Assembly (NCBI RefSeq): GCF_019443965.1
Contig: NZ_CP040814.1
Location: 124,001-188,000, forward strand
Source of the DNA: Salinibacterium sp. M195
GTDB taxonomy: Bacteria > Actinomycetota > Actinomycetes > Actinomycetales > Microbacteriaceae
Reading direction: 5' to 3'
Length of the DNA: 64,000 nt
The position numbers were made by a program, and so were the translations under genes. The notes under the pieces were generated by a model. That model was given only the letters and a program-made list of their open reading frames with translations, was not told the origin of the DNA and searched no databases. Below, in pieces: positions 16,304 through 24,547 of the stretch; position 1 is the first letter of the stretch, and each line of letters starts with the position of its first letter.

Positions 16304-17176
16304 GTGACTGCATTTGACTTCTATTCAGATAGGTTAGCTGGCACCCACGGCCAAGGAGAGATCCCTCCCAGCACCGTCGCTGGGCTCGTGCGTCTCATCG
16401 AGACCAAGATGCAATCAGACTGGTTCGCGGAAGCATTCCCGACGAAGGGCTCCGATCGAGACTGCGGGACGATCGGCACCAACATTTCCGCAGTCAACAG
16501 CGAAATCCACGCCCTTATCCCGGACTTGGGATGGCCTTGTCGCGTCGATGATGAAATCGACGAAACGGCAGCATTAGACCTCGTGGAATGGGCGGCTCAG
16601 AAAGTGTCCCTTCCTGTGCGCGATCGCTATCACGCGCACTTCGGGCACTGGGAACTAGTGTTCAACCGAAAGGAAGGCGCGACGGCTCTTCGAGACGAGG
16701 TCAATCAATATTTAAGCCGAGGCCGCACGCTCTACTCGATGAACGGGTTGAGGGTGGTGCGATCTGGCACCGCTGAAGTAGCCCGCGTGTTGAACGATCT
16801 AACACCGTCAACCGGCGACACTCACCTCGACGAATTGATAATCAGCGCACGAAATCTTTACAAGTCGCACCATGAGGACGAGCGCGCAACTGGTGTTGAG
16901 AAACTCTGGGACGCGTTCGAACGGATAAAGACGCTGGGCTCTCCCGACAAGCGTGCGGGAATCTCCACCCTGCTCGGAATGGTAGCGCCGGAGAAGCTTC
17001 GGCTTGCGCTTGAAAACGACATGATTGCTGTCACGAAGTTGGGCAACGAGTTCAGCATTCGGCACCACGAGAAAGACACTGAAACTATCCGCGGCACAGA
17101 CCGCGACTATTTCTTTCTGCGGGCTGCCAACTTGATAATCGCATTACTGAGGCATAGCGGGCGATTGCAGCAATAA
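16304..17176 (+). CDS. Abortive-infection-like protein (AbiJ-type C-terminus)
   Basis: 290 residues starting at a GTG with a poor ribosome site. The N-terminal 150 residues are not recognised. The C-terminal half has the layout of Abi C-terminal/AbiJ-like families: a helix GVEKLWDAFERIKTL (about residues 193-207), then EFSIRHHEKDTE and a final helix FFLRAANLIIALLRH. In phage-defence Abi proteins this region carries a conserved R/H-rich motif. It converges on the OLD nuclease, 82 bases between stops. Defence function is inferred from this similarity and the context. Confidence 0.6.
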   Translation: MTAFDFYSDRLAGTHGQGEIPPSTVAGLVRLIETKMQSDWFAEAFPTKGSDRDCGTIGTNISAVNSEIHALIPDLGWPCRVDDEIDETAALDLVEWAAQKVSLPVRDRYHAHFGHWELVFNRKEGATALRDEVNQYLSRGRTLYSMNGLRVVRSGTAEVARVLNDLTPSTGDTHLDELIISARNLYKSHHEDERATGVEKLWDAFERIKTLGSPDKRAGISTLLGMVAPEKLRLALENDMIAVTKLGNEFSIRHHEKDTETIRGTDRDYFFLRAANLIIALLRHSGRLQQ

Positions 17177-17258
17177 CGTCACTTGGAATGCACCCAGCGG
17201 CGCCACTCTCATCAAGGCTGGCCACAAAAGCGTCTCAGCGGACGTCGTCCCTTCCGAC

Positions 17259-19730
17259 CTACTCCCCCTCGGCCAGACCGTCGGAAGAACTTTCGAAGCT
17301 AACCGCAGCACTGGAATCTGCATCGGTGGTCTTCGACGTAGTTTCCGCCTGCTCAATTCTCTCGCCCAAAGGGGAAAGGATTGAGGCCGCTGGATCCTTT
17401 GTGGCATCGTCTTGATACGACAATCGCTCACCAGTTGCGAATGCACGGATCTCGTCACGGAACGCTGCGAACCGTGGCACGCTGGGATTGCTGAGGTCAG
17501 TTAGCTCATAGGTGCGGGTTATGGATTGGATTCTGCTGAGCATGTCGCTGGCGAAGTTGACGCTTGCAATAGCGACTTCAATTTCCTTAAGCAGCTTCCT
17601 CGCGTCGTGCTTCTTCATTCCGTGCGGATGATTTCGAGAGAAATTTTTGACGGCGCGTTTGAGCCGGTCATCTGTTCGGTTCCGCGCCTCCTCATCGAAA
17701 GCGTCCTCCAGCATCTCGGTAAGGAGCGCGAGCAAAGAGCTGAAACGCTCTCGAAGCTCAGTTGAACCGTCTGTTTGCCCGTCGATATCGAGAAGCGAAA
17801 CAACCTCACGAGCTAGTCCGGCCTTTTCGATGTGTTCAGTTGGAAAGCTGACCCTGAAGCACGTGTCGATAGCATTCCAAACTCGCCCGCCATTTTTAGT
17901 GAGCTCTGACCTCAGCGCTTCAACGTTGAAGGTGGAAGTGTCGATATCAGCAAGGTCGACGAAACGCGCTAGGAAGTTAAGTGCCGCACGATGCGCAATC
18001 GGAACCGGTAGTAAGTCTTCGATTTCTTGGACGACGACGTGGTCGTCGAATTCCAGGCCTGATTCGAGAGCCCATTGATCCATCCGGACGATGCATTGAT
18101 CCCGTAGTACTCGTTTCTTCCGAGCTTCTCCTCGCTTGAGAACTCGTTCGGCATCTTTACCTGCCTTGTCACCATCGAGCAACGCAACACACGGCGGTTT
18201 TATCGTGTCTCGACCTCGTGCTAGATAGACGAGATACGGAATTCCGTCTGCCCCTCCTGACGCGACCACGGTCACGTCATTGAGGTTTAGAACGTTGGCG
18301 GTAGTTTTTTCGCGTTTGGCTATGTGAGCCGAAAGGCCAGCTATCAAGACTTGATCAGCAAGCCCTTCGACGAACAAATTGCTACCACCTATGAAAGCAG
18401 TCTCGGCGACATGCGCCCCGAGGGAGGAGCGCAAGGGCTCATACCTATTGTTCGCGGCATCGCGGACAACTCGGGTTCCTTCGTCTTCGGAACCTTTATC
18501 GAGAACCCGAATCCGTTGGGGGGCGTTCTTGTCGATCAGGAATGGGGAGTGAGTCACATAGACAACCTGACTTTGTTGTCCTCCGTTCTCCGGAACCGCG
18601 TACTCCTGGAGCACCCTCAAGAGGTCTTGTTGACCAGCGCTTGAAAGAAACGCATCCGGCTCGTCGAGAAGTAGAATGTCGGGCTTGGTATTTTTGATCC
18701 GGTGAGCAGTGAGCTGCACAAAGTAGCTCAGGAAGAACCTCAGGCCTTGGCTCCGCTCTGCGAATGAATACTTCGAGGCCGTGCGGTCGCGAATGGTGAA
18801 CGCGAGCTCGTGCTCTCGGGCCTCGACAAGCAAGTCGAAGTCTTGGTCCTGAGTCCACCACCGCTGAATGTTTAGGTTTTCTTTGATAGCCGAGTTGATT
18901 CCGCCGACAATGGCTTCAACCTGACCTTCTCTACCTGACTTGATGGCTTCGCTCAGCTCAGAGAAGGTTTGCTCGGCGACCCCGGCCGCATCTACGAGGA
19001 GCTCACGAGCGAGCTGGAACTCCGCCTTCCGCTTTTCCTCCGCAGCCACTGTGGCTGGATCTGCTCCAATCGTCAACGATGGCAGAATCGCCTTCCCCAG
19101 CGCCTCTTCCGTGGGTGTGTCCATCCCGAACAGGAGACTAAGCAGCCCGACCCGATTGTTTCGATTCCCTAATGGAGTGTGCGGGGCGCCCGCGAGCTCT
19201 GAGATAGAGACACTATCCGGTATTGCGAGGTCAGTCCTGAGTTCATGGAAAGTCGGAAGCGCTGCTTCGACATGGCTCAACTCGCTCGGGGTAAGTTCGG
19301 TCTTTTCACCGTCGATTACAAGGAACGGAGCTTTGTCACCTGGCCGATACAGCGTGAAATTGTGCGCACTCTTGAGCCAGGCTAGTCCGTCCGGCCATTG
19401 CTCCCCTTCATCCAACGTGAAATTTCCACCAAACTCCGGAAGCCTGATCTCGTTGGTCTTCACCGAATACTGTTCGCTGTATCGACAGAAGTCGGACCTG
19501 TCTATGGGCGTGCCAGTGAGAGCCGCTTTTATCGCCGTGAGGAGTTGACTCTTGCCGGCTTCGTTCGCGCCGACAATGGCGGTGATCTCAGAATCCAGCG
19601 GTACTCGAACGAAGGGAAACCAAGGATCATTGTCCTCCCATGCGGCAGGCTTGCTTGAGTCCCGCGCTTTCAATTCATAGTCGAAATTAAACGATCTGAA
19701 GAATCGAACGTCGACACGGGAGAGTCTCAT
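17259..19730 (-). CDS. OLD-family ATP-dependent endonuclease (ABC ATPase + TOPRIM)
   Basis: 823 residues from the ATG at 19730, with AGGA seven bases upstream. It begins MRLSRVDVRFFRSF, typical of RecF/OLD-like ATPases. Walker A GANEAGKS lies around residues 54-61, and Walker B LLLDEPDAF carries D356/E357. The TOPRIM nuclease domain has E455 in LFVEGLADQ and D519/D521 in LLDGDKAGKD. The C-terminal 230 residues are helical with an acidic tail. OLD proteins cut DNA; some (phage P2 Old, GajA of Gabija) give phage resistance. No UvrD-like GajB partner is adjacent. The length exceeds typical GajA (about 580). Confidence 0.88.
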   Translation of the reverse strand: MRLSRVDVRFFRSFNFDYELKARDSSKPAAWEDNDPWFPFVRVPLDSEITAIVGANEAGKSQLLTAIKAALTGTPIDRSDFCRYSEQYSVKTNEIRLPEFGGNFTLDEGEQWPDGLAWLKSAHNFTLYRPGDKAPFLVIDGEKTELTPSELSHVEAALPTFHELRTDLAIPDSVSISELAGAPHTPLGNRNNRVGLLSLLFGMDTPTEEALGKAILPSLTIGADPATVAAEEKRKAEFQLARELLVDAAGVAEQTFSELSEAIKSGREGQVEAIVGGINSAIKENLNIQRWWTQDQDFDLLVEAREHELAFTIRDRTASKYSFAERSQGLRFFLSYFVQLTAHRIKNTKPDILLLDEPDAFLSSAGQQDLLRVLQEYAVPENGGQQSQVVYVTHSPFLIDKNAPQRIRVLDKGSEDEGTRVVRDAANNRYEPLRSSLGAHVAETAFIGGSNLFVEGLADQVLIAGLSAHIAKREKTTANVLNLNDVTVVASGGADGIPYLVYLARGRDTIKPPCVALLDGDKAGKDAERVLKRGEARKKRVLRDQCIVRMDQWALESGLEFDDHVVVQEIEDLLPVPIAHRAALNFLARFVDLADIDTSTFNVEALRSELTKNGGRVWNAIDTCFRVSFPTEHIEKAGLAREVVSLLDIDGQTDGSTELRERFSSLLALLTEMLEDAFDEEARNRTDDRLKRAVKNFSRNHPHGMKKHDARKLLKEIEVAIASVNFASDMLSRIQSITRTYELTDLSNPSVPRFAAFRDEIRAFATGERLSYQDDATKDPAASILSPLGERIEQAETTSKTTDADSSAAVSFESSSDGLAEGE

Positions 19731-20620
19731 GGAAGCATCCTTTGGGTGGATTAGTGAGTGACATTCACAGTTTGGCAGGAAGCACCGACATTCCAAACAT
19801 GTTGTGAGCCGAGTCGCCCCGCTTCCCTCCAGTTCTCCGCATCGTAAAGTCGCGCGGGGTCGAGGTGCGTGAAGAAGAAGAAGAAGAAGAAGGCAACGGG
19901 CGCGACGCCTACTTCTAAGCCGGCGATCCCTCCATCACAACTGAGGTTGACGAAGCGCGCGTTAGGGTTTTTGCTAAAAGTTCCCGCCTTAGAAAGAGGG
20001 GGTTTGTGTCTATTACGACAGATGGTCCAACAAAATATCCCGTCCATGTCTCGGAGCGCAGAACCACTAGCGAGCGCCACCAATACCTGAGAGATTTCGT
20101 AGCATTCGACCAAGAGACCCAGCAGCGGTTTCGGACTGCAAGCTCATGGTTGCGTCAGCTACTTACCGGCCGCTCCGAACAAAACAGCGCTCGAACCTGG
20201 CTGTCGATGTAAACGTGCTCTCCGGTGTATGACTATGGGCAATTGTTCACGTCTCATTGAAGCGCGAGTCAATTTCAGCGGGGAGTCGCGCAGCAGCCGT
20301 GGTTGGCAACGGTCCGACCCGCGCGCTCGGGTTGTGCACCCAAGAGTTTATACCCGCGCAATGCTTGGCACTCTGAACTTTGGTCGGCATCCTTCCGTGC
20401 ACCGCGACTAGATCCTCGGTGGCTTCGTGATGAGCGGCCGCGGCGATGCTGGCTGGTCTGGCGAAAGCGAATCTTCGGTGCCCCATTTGGTCACAGCTTG
20501 GAAGTTGGCGACGCCGCCCGATACCGATAAGGGTCCTTATGCCAGCCAGCCGCGCTGGCCGTCGGATCAGTCGGCCCGGCGGCCAACTGCGCCAAGGACC
20601 AAACTGGTCGATCCGCATTC
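19731..20620. other. Gap without recognisable genes inside the island
   Basis: About 890 bases. It contains seven GAA repeats at 19871-19891. The open frames crossing it give low-complexity or unrecognised products (for example a seven-Phe run on the minus strand). It may be degraded cargo. Confidence 0.5.
19871..19891. repeat. (GAA)7 microsatellite
   Basis: Seven perfect GAA triplets, about 140 bases upstream of the OLD nuclease start. Confidence 0.9.
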
Positions 20621-20623
20621 GCG

Positions 20624-20803
20624 CTATCGCCGGGAGATCAGGTGGTTCACCACATAGTCGATTTGTTGCGGTGATAATGGTTCCCACCTCGAATACTTTG
20701 GGTGGTCTGGGAATCCCCGTCGAAGCACAATGCGCACCGCCCGTCCATCGTCGTCATAGCCGAGCTCCTGCGCGAGGCCCTTCGGTGTCGTTGCCATTTC
20801 CAT
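20624..20803 (-). CDS. Small putative DNA-binding protein (Lsr2-tail-like)
   Basis: 59 residues from the ATG at 20803. TPKGLAQELGYDDDGRAVRI followed by PDHPKYSRWEPLSPQQIDYV resembles the short helix-loop-helix DNA-binding module (TPKxLAxELG ... LRxxFP ... RWxLT) found in actinobacterial Lsr2-like and phage-related proteins. The ribosome site is weak, so it may be a remnant of a larger gene. It points away from the HIRAN gene. Confidence 0.45.
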   Translation of the reverse strand: MEMATTPKGLAQELGYDDDGRAVRIVLRRGFPDHPKYSRWEPLSPQQIDYVVNHLISRR

Positions 20804-20986
20804 AGACCGATGGTATTCGACCGCAAGAATGCGAGGCGAATTTCCACAAATCGGCCATGTTGGCAATACGCCACCCACCGATTATGCGCGGAAACTAGGA
20901 CCGTCGAGCGGACACGTAGTGCGGCTCCCGTTCTGGGTATTCACTTCAGCCTCAGCCGCGTGACAAGATTCAAGCGGAGGTACACG

Positions 20987-21880
20987 ATGGGATTCTTTGA
21001 TATTTTCAAGCGGTCAAAGTCAGTTGAGCTCGCACATTCTCAAACCGCAGATTCTAAGCCGGGCGATGCGCCAACAGCGGCAACAGCGGCAACAGCGGCA
21101 ACAAAAATCACACTGCACTTCGGTGCGAGCCAGCTCATTCAGGTGGCGGGCACGACGACCAATTCGAAGGACGCAGCAGTCGCGCTAGTGCGACGCCATG
21201 AGCTCGGCGAGCGAGTCGCCTTGTACGTCGCCGGCACATTGCAACGGGAACCCGAAAACGCTTTCGATCCCCAAGCAATCGCAGTGCTAGTTGAGGGTGA
21301 CCGGATTGGATATGTTCCCGGCTACGTCGCCAAAGAATTGTCATTGACGGTGGGCGCCAGCATGACCGTGCCGGTCCAATTGTTCCGTGCCGATTTAGGC
21401 AAGGGAGTGCGAGTTGAGGCTTTTTCCTGGTTGGGGCACGACGATCCGCAGTGGCAGTACAGCACCGAAAGCCCGCCAGCAATGACCCCGGCGCAAAAGC
21501 GTATGGCTGCGCACGAATCCAGTTCCGCGATGGTGCATGATGCCATTGCTGATGGCGGCTCGCGTGCAGAGCAGTTCAAGGCTGGGATGGTTAAGGGAGT
21601 CCATTATCTTGAGCTGGTTGAACCCATCAAGGAGCTGAAACGGGAAGGCAGGCTCATTGAGGCCCTAACGCTGTGTGAAGCCGCCATCAAAGGCGCCGAA
21701 CATAGCCGCGACGGCAGGGAGCCCGCCCCCTGGTACACCGAACAGGCCGCGATAATTCACCGCAAGCTCGGCCAAAAGGATCAGGAGATTGCCGTCCTGA
21801 AGCGCTGGCTATCGTTCGTCCCTTCCAAAGAAAGGGACCAGACCCAGCTCGGTCAACGTCTGGCAAAAATCACGGGTTAG
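20987..21880 (+). CDS. HIRAN-domain protein
   Basis: 297 residues from the ATG at 20987, with GGAGG six bases upstream. The start MGFFDIFKRSK is followed by a low-complexity linker of AAT repeats. The HIRAN domain spans about residues 65-145 (LYVAGTLQREPENAFDPQAI, then DRIGYVPGYVAKEL). The C-terminal third is helical, TPR-like (GRLIEALTLCEAAIKGAE). HIRAN domains recognise DNA ends, stalled forks or damaged DNA and are often linked to nucleases or helicases. Its stop overlaps by four bases that of a convergent GIY-YIG gene, so the two may be a functional pair. Confidence 0.85.
   Translation: MGFFDIFKRSKSVELAHSQTADSKPGDAPTAATAATAATKITLHFGASQLIQVAGTTTNSKDAAVALVRRHELGERVALYVAGTLQREPENAFDPQAIAVLVEGDRIGYVPGYVAKELSLTVGASMTVPVQLFRADLGKGVRVEAFSWLGHDDPQWQYSTESPPAMTPAQKRMAAHESSSAMVHDAIADGGSRAEQFKAGMVKGVHYLELVEPIKELKREGRLIEALTLCEAAIKGAEHSRDGREPAPWYTEQAAIIHRKLGQKDQEIAVLKRWLSFVPSKERDQTQLGQRLAKITG
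21072..21103 (+). repeat. 9-base coding minisatellite (CAACAGCGG)
   Basis: Three full CAACAGCGG units plus a partial one, encoding TAATAATAAT in the linker of the HIRAN protein. The repeat could change length in frame. Confidence 0.85.
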
Positions 21881-22824
21881 GTGCTTGAGTCCGCACCGTT
21901 GAAGATGCTTCCGTCCGGCACTGAGCGTCCCTGTTTCCACTGGTCAAAGAGGTGGCGACTCTTGAGTTCCGACCAACCAAGCGCGCCCGATCCTCCGAAG
22001 ACATCCAACGGGCTGGACGATGTTTCCCAATAGTCACCGGTGCGTCCGTCGATTATCAAGGGGCCGGGGCCCAAGAGAAGCGCCCCTGAATTCGGTTGAG
22101 TGTCGATCTCCCACCCATAGCTGCGCCGTCGAACCCGCCACGCCACTGAATCTGGGTCTACTTCGGGGTTTACGTCTGCATCGTCGTCGAAATACCTGAA
22201 GATGAATTCAACGATGTCTTTCATAGCTGGTGGGGATTGAAGGGGTGCGCTTCCTACGTGCGTCCTTGCCTGATCGGCCATCACCGCTCGGGCCGCCGAT
22301 AGCCTCCGTGAAGGGTTCGGCACATCTTTGAGGTTCAATGGTGGCTGTAGGCGCGCCAAGATTGCGCGTTCGACGAGGACCAAACTCGAAACGCTTTCGG
22401 GCGCAGCCCAAACTGCGATTCTGAGATTCGATTGCATCCATTCAGTTAGCTGCTCGTCACCGGTTTGTTCAAGCGCGAAGTTTGTGAAGTTTCCCGGTTT
22501 TGCGACGTTTCGGGGAATTGCAACGAGATGCAACGGGCCTCTCAACAAGGCGGCCAACGACCGCCGCAGGGTCGAGCTGCCTGTTTTGCCCGTGGCGAAA
22601 TGGGTGCTGACGTCGCGGGAGACAAGGCTGCGTTCCGCCTTGCCAACATAAAGTGGGCCGTCAAACCACTCGAAGCCCAACTCATCCCATGCTTCGTTAG
22701 AGGCGTAAACGGCGTAGAGGCCTCGCCTATTTGGCACATACTTCAGCGCATCCGCGATTGCTCCCGTCGCACCGCCGAGGGCTGCAAGTGCTTCGATCAG
22801 ATGAGAATCTGCAACGTTAGACAT
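21877..22824 (-). CDS. GIY-YIG nuclease-family protein with YrhB/Imm35-like C-terminus
   Basis: 315 residues from the ATG at 22824; a GTG at 22842 is the alternative. The GIY-YIG core appears as GLYAVYASNEAWDELG ... GPLYVGKAERSL (about residues 35-70), with the variant GLY/YVG pair and a downstream Arg- and Leu-rich helix. The C-terminal part (about 200-300) contains LLLGPGPLIIDGRTGDYWET, which resembles YrhB/Imm35-type domains; that similarity is tentative. GIY-YIG enzymes cut DNA in repair, restriction or mobile elements. It overlaps the convergent HIRAN gene by four bases. Confidence 0.7.
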   Translation of the reverse strand: MSNVADSHLIEALAALGGATGAIADALKYVPNRRGLYAVYASNEAWDELGFEWFDGPLYVGKAERSLVSRDVSTHFATGKTGSSTLRRSLAALLRGPLHLVAIPRNVAKPGNFTNFALEQTGDEQLTEWMQSNLRIAVWAAPESVSSLVLVERAILARLQPPLNLKDVPNPSRRLSAARAVMADQARTHVGSAPLQSPPAMKDIVEFIFRYFDDDADVNPEVDPDSVAWRVRRRSYGWEIDTQPNSGALLLGPGPLIIDGRTGDYWETSSSPLDVFGGSGALGWSELKSRHLFDQWKQGRSVPDGSIFNGADSST

Positions 22825-23102
22825 TAGTCCGCGAGCCTCCACACATGCTTTAGCAAGAATCGAATTCGTGCACGCTCGGATAGGTGATCACCCGTCCGAA
22901 GCATAGCTTTGACGATATCCACCGACTCTCCCGCCCGAACGCTTAAATGGCGCCCCTTAGGCAATTCGCGTGCCGGCTTGTCGACTCCGCTCGCTACAGC
23001 TTAGAGATCCTGATCACCTCGCTGTCGCAAGCGTATCGAGTACATTCGATTTCGGAAATGCCCCATTTTCGGGGCACCACCGGGTCTGACAGCCCACGAG
23101 GG
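22825..23102. other. Gap with terminator-like hairpin
   Basis: About 280 bases without a recognisable gene. TGCCCC (23059-23064) pairs with GGGGCA (23071-23076). Read on the minus strand it sits about 27 bases after the HTH gene stop and could end its transcript. Confidence 0.5.
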
Positions 23103-23372
23103 CTATGAGCGAGACCAGAGCGGGCCCAGCTCGTGTTCAAGCTTCGCCAACGTGACGATGTCTGGCCAAGATTTACCCTGCAAGACAGCCCCGATCGTTG
23201 CCCGGTCAACGCCGGTCGTCGTCGCGATTTCGCGAATACTGCGCACCCCAATGGCACCGCGGAGGTTCAACACGAGCTGTCTGGCTTTCTCCGCGACCGG
23301 ATCAGCGCACGGCACTTCGGGCCAGTCCTCACACAATTCGGCCGGAAGGGCGCGCGAAGGGCGAGGACTCAT
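23103..23372 (-). CDS. Small helix-turn-helix protein
   Basis: 89 residues from the ATG at 23372; the open frame extends further upstream but those residues look unlike a protein. After a Pro-rich start come VAEKARQLVLNLRGAIGVRS and the helix-turn-helix IREIATTTGVDRATIGAVLQ, then GKSWPDIVTLAKLEHELG. This resembles short actinobacterial XRE-like proteins. It may regulate the mobile-element genes that start 189 bases away on the other strand. The ribosome site is weak. Confidence 0.65.
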   Translation of the reverse strand: MSPRPSRALPAELCEDWPEVPCADPVAEKARQLVLNLRGAIGVRSIREIATTTGVDRATIGAVLQGKSWPDIVTLAKLEHELGPLWSRS

Positions 23373-23560
23373 GCATCGAGCGTAGCGGCAATGTCGGTGG
23401 TCACGGTGATAGTTGATGGCTGTAGTTATAACCACTAGTTGTTGGGAGCGCGGGCGAATGAACTTCAGTCGCAAAACGTCTTGCGTTCGCCTTGTTGACG
23501 AACAGGATTCCGGCAACGAACGGGAAAAGTCCCCACTGACGGAGAATTCGCCGTATAGAG

Positions 23561-24547
23561 ATGGATGTGAAGACATCCACCAAAACCTCATCGACAAAAC
23601 GCCCCGCTCAGACCGCCGCTTCGGGTACCGGGATGGCACTCTCTGCCGCGGAGGTCATCGCTCAGTTGACTAAACGCCATAAGCCGAAACAGCACCGGCT
23701 CGCGTGGGACGAAGCGCGCCCTTTCGTCATGAATGCCGTCACCACCACGGCTCTGGCGAGCAATCGTGACGCCAGCAAGCTGATGCGCATTGCCGCACCT
23801 TTCGTGATGTGGTGCGTCGAAGAGCATGGCCTTGAACTCCGCGATGAGCTCATCTTCGCGCCGACCCTCATCGACCGCTATTGCACCACAGCATTTACTC
23901 GCGAGGGCACTGGCGGCACGTACCGGTCGGTGCTTCTGGCAATCTCTGCCTCGGTTCTGCCCAACTCGCGCCCCAAACTAACCGCGATGCACAAGCGCAA
24001 GATACAAGCCCCCTACACAACGGCCGAGATGGAGGCCCATGCCCTATGGGCCGCGGGACAGAAAACTGCACTCTCCCGCCACCGCTGCATGCTGCTTGTC
24101 GCATTCACCGCTGGCGCTGGGCTTCAGCCTGGTGAACTGCGCACTCTTCGCCGCACCGACGTCACAATCGACGAAGACGGCGTGCTCGTGCGAGTTCGCG
24201 GCAGAAACGCGCGTTCTGTGCCCATGCTTCGAGAATGGGAAGAGTGGGCACAGCTTCTGGTCAACGGGTATCCCGAGGCCGAGTTGCTGTGGGGCGGGCC
24301 GCGTGCGCCCAGTGGCAACAACATGGTGAGCGATTTCATGTACCGAACCATGGGTGTCGTCCCCGCGCTCACACGGCTTCGCGCGACTTGGACTACTACC
24401 CATCTCGGGATGGGTACTCCAATTAAAGAACTTCTCCGCGCTGGCGGTATGGCCCAATTCGAGAACCTCAACCAATACCTGACCTATGTAGAGGCCGCGC
24501 CAATGGCCGAGTACCGAATGACGCTGCGGGGTGCTGAAGGCCCTTGA
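23561..24547 (+). CDS. Tyrosine-recombinase-like protein of the transposon
   Basis: 328 residues. The C-terminal half follows the tyrosine recombinase plan: AFTAGAGLQPGELRTLRRTD with the first catalytic Arg (R194), RGRNARSVPM, then LRATWTTTHLGMGTPIKELL and the Tyr region ENLNQYLTYV. The usual HxxR reads TRLR, so the catalytic His is missing, and the second His (LLGH) reads LLRA. It is either strongly diverged or a DNA-binding helper. Its TGA stop overlaps the TTG start of the transposase (TTGA at 24544-24547), so the two are translated as a pair. Confidence 0.7.
   Translation: MDVKTSTKTSSTKRPAQTAASGTGMALSAAEVIAQLTKRHKPKQHRLAWDEARPFVMNAVTTTALASNRDASKLMRIAAPFVMWCVEEHGLELRDELIFAPTLIDRYCTTAFTREGTGGTYRSVLLAISASVLPNSRPKLTAMHKRKIQAPYTTAEMEAHALWAAGQKTALSRHRCMLLVAFTAGAGLQPGELRTLRRTDVTIDEDGVLVRVRGRNARSVPMLREWEEWAQLLVNGYPEAELLWGGPRAPSGNNMVSDFMYRTMGVVPALTRLRATWTTTHLGMGTPIKELLRAGGMAQFENLNQYLTYVEAAPMAEYRMTLRGAEGP

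Noticed and set aside
19751-20113. 120-codon minus-strand frame upstream of the OLD nuclease
   Set aside because: It runs through the GAA repeat, giving seven Phe in a row, and overlaps the promoter side of the OLD gene. It has no family features.
23400-23450. Attachment-site-like inverted sequence (TAGTTATAACCACTAG) before the recombinase gene
   Set aside because: The symmetry is imperfect and no second copy was found in the window, so an attachment site cannot be claimed.
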